From Cyclobacterium roseum (GTDB lineage Bacteria; Bacteroidota; Bacteroidia; Cytophagales; Cyclobacteriaceae), in contig NZ_WNKF01000001.1 of the NCBI RefSeq assembly GCF_010119225.1, positions 248,001 to 312,000 on the forward strand: DNA of 64,000 bases, in the 5' to 3' direction. The notes beneath the pieces were generated by a model. That model made no database searches. It saw nothing but the letters and a program-made list of their open reading frames with translations, and had not been told where the DNA came from. Every line of letters starts with the position of its first letter. Within the stretch, counting starts at the first letter, position 1. Made by a program: the position numbers and the translations under genes. Below, in pieces: positions 7,100 through 13,813 of the stretch.

Positions 7100-8466
7100 T
7101 GATGGATATTATCAACCCGGCCAACGAGACTGTAATTCAATCGCTTACCACAGACGATCATCTTTCAGTAAGCAAGAAGGTACAAAAACTAAAAAATGGG
7201 CAGCAGGCCTGGAGCAAGATTTCAATAGAAGAAAGGATAAATATTCTTCTTCGCTTTGGAGAACTGGTGGAGGAGCATGTGGAAATACTTGCAGAAGTCC
7301 TTACCTCAGAAACCGGAAAGCCGCTGGAGCAGGCCAGAAACGAAGTAATCGGAGCGCATAACCGAATTGTACACATCAAGGAAAATGGATTGCGCTGGTT
7401 AAGTAAGGAAACCATTTCGTCTGAAGGAGCGGTCTTAGAGGAAATCGTTTACGAACCGTTAGGCGTCATTGCTAACATTTCCGCCTGGAATTTTCCTTAC
7501 AACGTGGGTTACAATGTTTTCTTGTACGCCTTGCTTGCCGGAAATGCCGTCGCCTACAAACCATCCGAATTTGCCAGCTTAACAGGATTGAAATTCAGAG
7601 AGTTGCTTTGGAAAGCAGGTGTTCCAGAGGATGTTTTCGAATGTTTTGTGGGAGCTGCCGAGGTGGGAGAAATGTTACTGGAAGCGGACCTGGACGGGTA
7701 TTTTTTTACAGGATCGTATCGGACGGGCAAATACATCGCTCAACAGGTTGCGCCCAAACTGGTGCCTGTCCAATTGGAATTAGGCGGGAAAGATCCACTT
7801 TTCGTAATGGAGGACGTAGCGGATGTAAAGCAAGCGGCCATCAATGCAGCAGAGGGTGCCTTTTATAATAACGGTCAAAGTTGTTGTGCGGTGGAGCGTA
7901 TTTACGTGCATGAATCCATTTACGATGCTTTTGTCGCGGCTTTCGTTTCGGAAGTTGCCTCCTACCGAATGGGTGATCCTTTGCAGAAAGGCACTTTTAT
8001 AGGTCCGGTTACCAGAAAAGAGCAGCTCGCGGTGCTCCAAGATCAGGTACAGGATGCCATCGCACTGGGTGCCGAGCTGAAGACAGGTGGGAAAGGAAAA
8101 GAGGCAAAGGGGTACTACTGGGAGCCTACGGTGTTGACGAACGTAACGCATCACATGAAGCTGATGCAGGAGGAATCATTCGGTCCTATTATTGGGATCC
8201 AATCGGTGAAAAACGATGCCGAAGCCGTTTCATTGATGAATGATACCCCTTATGGGTTAACGGCGGCCGTTTTTTCAGCCGACAAGGAGCGGGCTATGCG
8301 AGTGTTGGATCAATTGTCCACAGGAACGGCCTACTGGAACTGCTGCGACCGGGTCAGTCCAAACCTTCCCTGGACAGGTCGTAAGAACTCCGGATTAGGG
8401 GTGACCTTATCTTATCAGGGGATTCGGGCGTTTACCCAACCAAAGGCGTATCATTTGAAACGTTAA
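7099..8466 (+). CDS. NAD(P)-dependent aldehyde dehydrogenase
   Basis: A 455-residue ALDH superfamily protein. Catalytic features are Asn131 (SAWNFPYN), Lys154 (YKPSE), the FTGS turn (213-216), Glu227 (LELGGKDP) and Cys262 in NNGQSCCAVER. A second cysteine directly follows the nucleophile. It should oxidise the aldehyde made by the upstream iron dehydrogenase to a carboxylate. In a gamma-glutamylated ethanolamine route the product would be gamma-glutamylglycine; with alaninol, gamma-glutamylalanine, as in the Ipu isopropylamine pathway. The ATG at 7099 overlaps the preceding stop; a second ATG at 7102 is equally possible. It ends the operon; no clear hairpin terminator follows. Confidence 0.88.
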   Translation: MMDIINPANETVIQSLTTDDHLSVSKKVQKLKNGQQAWSKISIEERINILLRFGELVEEHVEILAEVLTSETGKPLEQARNEVIGAHNRIVHIKENGLRWLSKETISSEGAVLEEIVYEPLGVIANISAWNFPYNVGYNVFLYALLAGNAVAYKPSEFASLTGLKFRELLWKAGVPEDVFECFVGAAEVGEMLLEADLDGYFFTGSYRTGKYIAQQVAPKLVPVQLELGGKDPLFVMEDVADVKQAAINAAEGAFYNNGQSCCAVERIYVHESIYDAFVAAFVSEVASYRMGDPLQKGTFIGPVTRKEQLAVLQDQVQDAIALGAELKTGGKGKEAKGYYWEPTVLTNVTHHMKLMQEESFGPIIGIQSVKNDAEAVSLMNDTPYGLTAAVFSADKERAMRVLDQLSTGTAYWNCCDRVSPNLPWTGRKNSGLGVTLSYQGIRAFTQPKAYHLKR

Positions 8467-8575
8467 TTGGAGACAAGGAAAAGCCAAGGCGCAGACTTTA
8501 TAGAATTATTAAGTTTTTCGAGTATTGTTTATAAATTCGTAAAAGAGATGTTTTTTCAGGGAAATATTATTTTTA

Positions 8576-8583
8576 TAATTTTG
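8576..8583 (+). promoter_or_regulatory. Candidate -7 box for the susCD operon
   Basis: TAATTTTG matches TAnnTTTG. At the -33 distance (8553-8556) the sequence is TTTT, three of four matches to TTTG. A start of transcription near 8590 would give a leader of about 215 bases before the susC ATG, including the whole hairpin at 8633-8718. Confidence 0.42.
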
Positions 8584-8632
8584 CGATATAGTAAAAAATA
8601 TTTTATAAAAAATATTTACATTTAATATCGAC

Positions 8633-8718
8633 GAGATTAGAGTGCTTCTTTGGAAAATATAAAGGAGGAAATTGATCACTCTTTCTAAATTTTCCTTAAA
8701 GAAGTGAATACTAATCTC
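8633..8718 (+). promoter_or_regulatory. Imperfect long hairpin in the susC leader
   Basis: Arm 8633-8658 pairs with arm 8689-8718 in three perfect blocks: GAGATTAG with CTAATCTC (8 bp), CTTCTTT with AAAGAAG (7 bp) and GGAAAAT with ATTTTCC (7 bp), with small internal bulges and a 30-base loop. The loop holds a purine-rich AAAGGAGGAA that looks like a Shine-Dalgarno sequence but has no start codon at a useful distance. No poly-T run follows, so it is not a simple intrinsic terminator. A role in leader control or RNA stability is inference. Confidence 0.5.
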
Positions 8719-8805
8719 AGGTACCCTATTGAACCTACATTTATTTTCGGGAATTTTTTATTCCCCTACATTCATTCTTTACCAATTCTTAAACCACCAA
8801 TCTTT

Positions 8806-11800
8806 ATGAAGAAATCATTACTTTGTTTGGAGGGTCGATTTTTCAGTTCCTGCAAGGGCCTGGGAATGCTGATCCTGGTATTGCTATTAGGCAGTACCGA
8901 ATTACTTCGTGCCCAGTCGCGCACGGTCCGCGGGCAGGTGACTGAAAGTTCGAGTTCAGAGCCGATTCTGGGGGCTTCTATTTTAATAAAGGGTACCACC
9001 AGGGGAACCGTTACCGATCTGGAAGGAAACTACGAGCTCGAAGTTCCCTCAGATGAGTCCATTTTGGTATTTTCTTATATTGGTTTTCAGGCCCAGGAAA
9101 TTGCGGTGGGAAACCAATCCACTTTGGATGTGGTATTAGAATATTCCTCCGAAGAATTAAATGAAGTAGTGGTTACCGCCCTGGGAGTGGAGCGGGAAAC
9201 CAAGGCCCTGGGATATTCGGTGCAGGCGGTAGATGGAGACAAATTTACGGAGGCCAGGGAAACCAATGTGATCAATTCGCTCAGTGGAAGAGTGGCGGGC
9301 GTACAGATCACCAATTCCTCGAGCGGGGTAGGCGGGTCCTCCCGGGTAACCATCCGGGGTGAATCTTCGCTGAATATTAATGCCAATCAACCCTTATTCG
9401 TAGTAGATGGCGTTCCCATTAGCAACAATATCGTGGGTTCCTCCGGATCGGGTAATCAGGAGGTGGATTATGGTAATCCGGCAGGGGAAATTAACCCGGA
9501 TGACATTGCTTCGATGAGTATATTGAAGGGCCCGGCTGCCGCCGCTTTGTATGGCTCACGGGCGGCGAATGGAGCGATTTTGATTACCACCAAATCCGGT
9601 AAAAACAAACGCGGATTGGGCGTGAGTATTAACTCCAACACCACATTTGATACACCCCTGAGGCTTCCTGACTGGCAAGACCGGTACGGACAGGGAAATA
9701 ATGGGCAGTTCACCTTCGTAAATGGTGCGGGTGCAGGTATTGCCGATGGAGTCGATGAAAGTTGGGGGCCTCTGATGGATCAGGGAAGCACAATTCCCCA
9801 ATTTGATTCGCCCAGGGATGTTCCCGGATACCGTGGTGGCGATTTGAATGCCCCGGAGGGCAGCACCATTACACCTACACCATGGGTTTCACAGCCCAAT
9901 AATATCAATGATTTTTTCCAAACGGGCGTTACCCTTTCCAATAACATTTCCATTGCGTCTGGAAACGAACGGTCAAATTTTCGTTTTTCCTGGACCAACC
10001 TGGATCAAAAGGGTACCATTCCAAACACTGATTTAAAGCGAAATACCCTGGCCTTTAACGGGATGAGCCAAATCACTGATAAGCTCTCCATCACCACGGC
10101 CATCAATTATCAAAATTCAGTAAGCGGCAATCGTCCAAGTATCAGCTATGGTACTGAAAGCTTGATGTACCTCTGGATTTGGTACGGAAGGCAGATCAAT
10201 ACAAGAAATTTGCAGGATTACTGGATGCCTGGACTGGAAGGAAGACAGCAGTTTAATTATAATTACAACTACCACGATAATCCCTATTTCAACGTGTACG
10301 AAAATACCAATGGACAATCCAAAGATCGTATTTTCGGAAATGTGGTTGTCAACTACAAATTTACTGATAAGCTTAACCTGATGGTTCGCACAGGGCTTGA
10401 CTTGTATAATGACCTTCGAGACAGAAAGAGAGCCTTTAGTACCCAGCGTTTTCCATTTGGAAGCTACCGAGAGGATGCCGTCTCTTTCAATGAGCGGAAT
10501 ACCGATTTCTTGCTCACGTATTCCGAATCCGAAAATCCAAATTGGTCGTATTCGATATCCCTGGGAGGAAACCAAATGATCCAGGAAAACCGGTTTACCC
10601 GGACCATGGCACCACAGTTGCTGATACCGGAAATCTATAATTTCACTAACACGGCAGTTAACCTGCAGGTGGAACACATGGTTTCGGAGAAACGAATCAA
10701 TTCCTTGTACGGGTTTGGCCAAATTGGCTACAAGAACATCCTTTTTCTTGATATTACGGGAAGAAATGACTGGTCCAGCACCTTGCCGGTGACAAACAAT
10801 AGTTATTTCTATCCTTCAGCTACCATGAGTGCGATTATTTCGGATATGGTTACACTGCCGGATGCTTTTTCATTTGTCAAGGTAAGAGCCGCCTATGCCG
10901 AAGTGGGTAATGATACTAATCCGTACAGCCTGACGAATGTATTCAACCCGGCTACACCGTGGGGTTCCATTCAAAGCAAGACAGAATCCAACCGATTGGC
11001 AAATGCTGATCTGAAACCAGAAAGAACAGGATCGGTTGAAGTAGGAGCGGATATTCGCTTGCTAAAAGGAAGGTTGGGCCTTGATTTTACTTATTACGAC
11101 AATCGTACCCGTAACCAGATTATTCCGATAGAATTGGATATTTCTACAGGTTACGCCAGCCGAATTATCAATGCCGGAGAAATTCAAAACAACGGAATCG
11201 AACTCGTTCTTTCCGGTAGCCCCTTGCAAAATGTGAATGGCCTGAACTGGAATATCATGGCTAATTTTACCCGAAACCGAAGTAAAGTGTTAGAATTAAC
11301 CGACGATTTGACATCCTATTCCATGGTTGGGAGAAATGGGGCCACCATTCAGGCCCGCATCGGAGAGCGAATGGGAAATATCTACGGAAGGGGATTTGCC
11401 CGGGTGGAGGATCCAAACAGCCCTTATTTTGGCCAAATCATCCATAATTCTACCGGAACACCCATAACTTCTCCCGAACTGGTTCTTCAAGGGAACTACA
11501 ACCCCGATTGGATGCTCGGAATTCAGAATAACTTTAACTATAAAAAATTTACATTTGGATTTCTATTTGATATCCGTCAAGGCGGCATCGTTGTTTCCCG
11601 AACCAAGACCATTGGCAGTACGGCGGGGCAATTGGAAGAGACCTTACTGGGACGTGAAAATGGCTACGATCTCTCTGTGGAGGGAAATGGTATCATCAGC
11701 CCGGGGGTGATTCAGACATCGGATGATAGTTTTGTGCCCAATGACCGGAAAATTAGTTCAAGAGACTGGCACAACCGATACTATGAGCGAAGCAATGTAG

Positions 11801-12063
11801 AGGCCGCGAAATACGATGCTTCTTTTGTTAAGCTGCGGGAAGTGACGTTGGGATATACCATTCCGGGAACATCCATGGGCAAATTACCTTTTCAGGAAGC
11901 CCGTTTTTCACTGGTAGCGAGAAACCTGGCCCTGTGGACAGAGAATCCACACTTTGACCCGGAAACCATGGCCATGAGTGGGGGAACCCTGATCCCCGGA
12001 GTGGAAGACATGGCATTTCCTTCCTCCAGAAGCATAGGTTTTAATCTAAACCTTAAGTTTTAA
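8806..12063 (+). CDS. SusC/RagA-family TonB-dependent outer-membrane transporter
   Basis: A 1085-residue outer-membrane transporter that imports substrate handed over by its SusD partner, powered by TonB. A signal peptide ends near Ala36 (LLRAQ). A carboxypeptidase-regulatory-like domain follows (about 40-120, with GQVTE, GASILIKGTTRGT, SYIGF). Next comes the SusC signature and plug domain (ALGVERE, NVINSLSGRVAGVQI, LFVVDGVPI, ILKGPAAAALYGSRAANGA), then a 22-strand barrel ending in a C-terminal aromatic strand (FNLNLKF). The ATG at 8806 is chosen because it directly opens the signal peptide; an upstream in-frame ATG at 8704 would add 34 residues before it. SusD follows after 20 bases. The substrate is not readable; no glycoside hydrolase is nearby, whereas a phospholipase C is. 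Confidence 0.93.
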   Translation: MKKSLLCLEGRFFSSCKGLGMLILVLLLGSTELLRAQSRTVRGQVTESSSSEPILGASILIKGTTRGTVTDLEGNYELEVPSDESILVFSYIGFQAQEIAVGNQSTLDVVLEYSSEELNEVVVTALGVERETKALGYSVQAVDGDKFTEARETNVINSLSGRVAGVQITNSSSGVGGSSRVTIRGESSLNINANQPLFVVDGVPISNNIVGSSGSGNQEVDYGNPAGEINPDDIASMSILKGPAAAALYGSRAANGAILITTKSGKNKRGLGVSINSNTTFDTPLRLPDWQDRYGQGNNGQFTFVNGAGAGIADGVDESWGPLMDQGSTIPQFDSPRDVPGYRGGDLNAPEGSTITPTPWVSQPNNINDFFQTGVTLSNNISIASGNERSNFRFSWTNLDQKGTIPNTDLKRNTLAFNGMSQITDKLSITTAINYQNSVSGNRPSISYGTESLMYLWIWYGRQINTRNLQDYWMPGLEGRQQFNYNYNYHDNPYFNVYENTNGQSKDRIFGNVVVNYKFTDKLNLMVRTGLDLYNDLRDRKRAFSTQRFPFGSYREDAVSFNERNTDFLLTYSESENPNWSYSISLGGNQMIQENRFTRTMAPQLLIPEIYNFTNTAVNLQVEHMVSEKRINSLYGFGQIGYKNILFLDITGRNDWSSTLPVTNNSYFYPSATMSAIISDMVTLPDAFSFVKVRAAYAEVGNDTNPYSLTNVFNPATPWGSIQSKTESNRLANADLKPERTGSVEVGADIRLLKGRLGLDFTYYDNRTRNQIIPIELDISTGYASRIINAGEIQNNGIELVLSGSPLQNVNGLNWNIMANFTRNRSKVLELTDDLTSYSMVGRNGATIQARIGERMGNIYGRGFARVEDPNSPYFGQIIHNSTGTPITSPELVLQGNYNPDWMLGIQNNFNYKKFTFGFLFDIRQGGIVVSRTKTIGSTAGQLEETLLGRENGYDLSVEGNGIISPGVIQTSDDSFVPNDRKISSRDWHNRYYERSNVEAAKYDASFVKLREVTLGYTIPGTSMGKLPFQEARFSLVARNLALWTENPHFDPETMAMSGGTLIPGVEDMAFPSSRSIGFNLNLKF

Positions 12064-12083
12064 TTTCCAAACGCAAACGCATC

Positions 12084-13640
12084 ATGAAAGATATAAAAAA
12101 ACAATTAGTGGGTGTTTTGACCTTGCTATTATTGGTAGGCATGGTCAGCAGCTGTGACAAAGATTTTGAGGAAGTAAATAGGAATCCCAATAGTCCTGAG
12201 ACCGTTTCTTCTTCGCTTTTATTACCCAATATTATTCGTAACGCCTCCAACGAGATTATAGGCAAAGGATGGGGAATTGGAAACGTGGTTATGCAGTATA
12301 CATCAAAGATCCAGTTTACCAACGAAGACCGGTATAACTGGGGACCTGAAGGGAATCCCTACAGTGTGTTTTACAACACCCTACGGGACGTGAATAATGT
12401 GGTTTTGATTTCCACGGAACAGGGAGAGAACAACTACGTAGGCGCAGCTTTGGTAATGAAGTCCCTCATGTATGCCTTTATGACCGATGCCTATGGAGAC
12501 CTTCCCTATACAGAAGCTACCGGTGCAAAGGAGGGGATCAACTACCCGAAATTTGACCGGCAGGAAGTTATTTATGAAGGTATATTAAGTGATTTGGAGC
12601 AGGCCAATCAGCTGTTTGGAACTTCTGCGGAGGCACTGAACGGGGATATTCTCTTTCAGGGGGATATTTTGAAATGGAAAAAGTTGGCAAATTCCCTGCG
12701 ATTACGTGCCTTAATGCGACTTTCGGATCGGGAAGATCCATCAGCAGCCATGCAGGCAATTGTAGCGAACCCTCAGCAATTTCCCATCTTTGAAGGGAAC
12801 GAGGACAATGCAGCCCTTCAGTATTTACCGGATGTTCCAAATCAACATTACCTTTATACCACCCGTTCCGGCTCCTTTGATGAATACCGGCTCAGTACTA
12901 CGGTGGAAGGGTATTTGAAGGACCTCAGTGATCCACGTCTTTTTGCCTATTTCCAACCTACCAATGCTAGTGGTGCAGGAATTATAGGTGCGCCCGAGGA
13001 CTATGCCGGGGTACCGAATGGACTTGCCGATGAGGATGCACTCGAATATTCCCCAACTGGTGATCCTGAAAGGGGAGGTTCCAATTTTATCTCCAGGGTA
13101 GGTTTGTTATTTTCCTGCCTTGTTTGTTCGGATTACGCTTCTCCAATCGGCTTTCAAACCATGTTAATGGGCTATTCAGAATTACAGTTTCTATTGGCCG
13201 AGGCCAGGGAAAAGGACTACATTTCTGTTGGCGACGCAGGCGCGTACTACGAAAATGCAATAAAAGCCTCCTTTGATTATTATGAAGAAAGACTGCGGGT
13301 TGCCAACCTTACCGAGTTGGCAGATGTGGTGCAGCCGGAAGCGGGTTATTATTCGCAACAAGATGTTGCCTATACGGGTAGCCAGCAGGAAAAATTAGAA
13401 AAGATCGGTACCCAAAAATGGCTGGCACTTTTCTTCAATGGCCTGGAAGGATGGTTTGACTGGAGAAGAACGGGCATTCCGGAGATCGAGCCCGGTCCGG
13501 CAGCCTATATAGAAACGGTGCCCGTAAGGTTTATGTATCCCACGGGTGTACAGGCGCTAAACAAGGAAAATTACGAGCAGGCCGTGAGTGTTCAGGGAGA
13601 GGATAGAATCACCACCCGCGTTTGGTGGGATGTGGAATAA
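12084..13640 (+). CDS. SusD/RagB-family surface lipoprotein
   Basis: A 518-residue lipoprotein that caps the SusC barrel and binds substrate at the cell surface. The signal peptide ends in the lipobox GMVSSC with Cys24 as the lipidated residue. Then come the family features: DKDFEEVNRNPNSPE near the N-terminus, an all-helical TPR-like core (MKSLMYAFMTDAYGDLPYTE, LRLRALMRLSD), and a C-terminal region with QKWLALFFNGLEGWFDWRRTG. This is closest to the SusD-like 2 subgroup. It is translated 20 bases after susC and is followed by a strong terminator, so susCD is a two-gene unit. Confidence 0.92.
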   Translation: MKDIKKQLVGVLTLLLLVGMVSSCDKDFEEVNRNPNSPETVSSSLLLPNIIRNASNEIIGKGWGIGNVVMQYTSKIQFTNEDRYNWGPEGNPYSVFYNTLRDVNNVVLISTEQGENNYVGAALVMKSLMYAFMTDAYGDLPYTEATGAKEGINYPKFDRQEVIYEGILSDLEQANQLFGTSAEALNGDILFQGDILKWKKLANSLRLRALMRLSDREDPSAAMQAIVANPQQFPIFEGNEDNAALQYLPDVPNQHYLYTTRSGSFDEYRLSTTVEGYLKDLSDPRLFAYFQPTNASGAGIIGAPEDYAGVPNGLADEDALEYSPTGDPERGGSNFISRVGLLFSCLVCSDYASPIGFQTMLMGYSELQFLLAEAREKDYISVGDAGAYYENAIKASFDYYEERLRVANLTELADVVQPEAGYYSQQDVAYTGSQQEKLEKIGTQKWLALFFNGLEGWFDWRRTGIPEIEPGPAAYIETVPVRFMYPTGVQALNKENYEQAVSVQGEDRITTRVWWDVE

Positions 13641-13649
13641 ACAGCTAGC

Positions 13650-13685
13650 TACCAGACGGGAAAGATACCTGTCTGGTATTTTTTT
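13650..13685 (+). terminator. Rho-independent terminator after susD
   Basis: TACCAGACGGG (13650-13660) pairs with CCTGTCTGGTA (13668-13678), 11 bp with one G-T pair, seven-base loop, followed by seven Ts. It lies nine bases after the susD stop. Confidence 0.85.
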
Positions 13686-13813
13686 GATTATAAGGCATCG
13701 AGTAAAATACCATCGGGGATTTTGGTAATTTTTATAAGTCTGTCAGAAAATAATCGAACGTTTATTCAAATACGGATAAAAGGACGGTATCGTAAAAAGT
13801 CAGTGAATTAATT

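Larger units (their letters stand above)
8467..8805 (+). other. Non-coding leader region before susC
   Basis: 339 bases without a convincing gene. An open frame runs from 8704 into susC, but its first 34 codons do not look like a protein leader. The stretch is very AT-rich in its first half, holds a TAATTTTG box at 8576-8583 and a long imperfect inverted repeat at 8633-8718. It is best read as promoter plus a structured 5' leader of about 215 bases. Confidence 0.6.

Noticed and set aside
8704-8805. Upstream in-frame extension of susC
   Set aside because: Would place 34 residues before a normal signal peptide and start inside the hairpin arm; the ATG at 8806 fits the family.
10117-10722. 201-codon minus-strand open frame inside susC
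   Set aside because: Antisense shadow of the SusC barrel; no start context or domain, and susC is fully intact.
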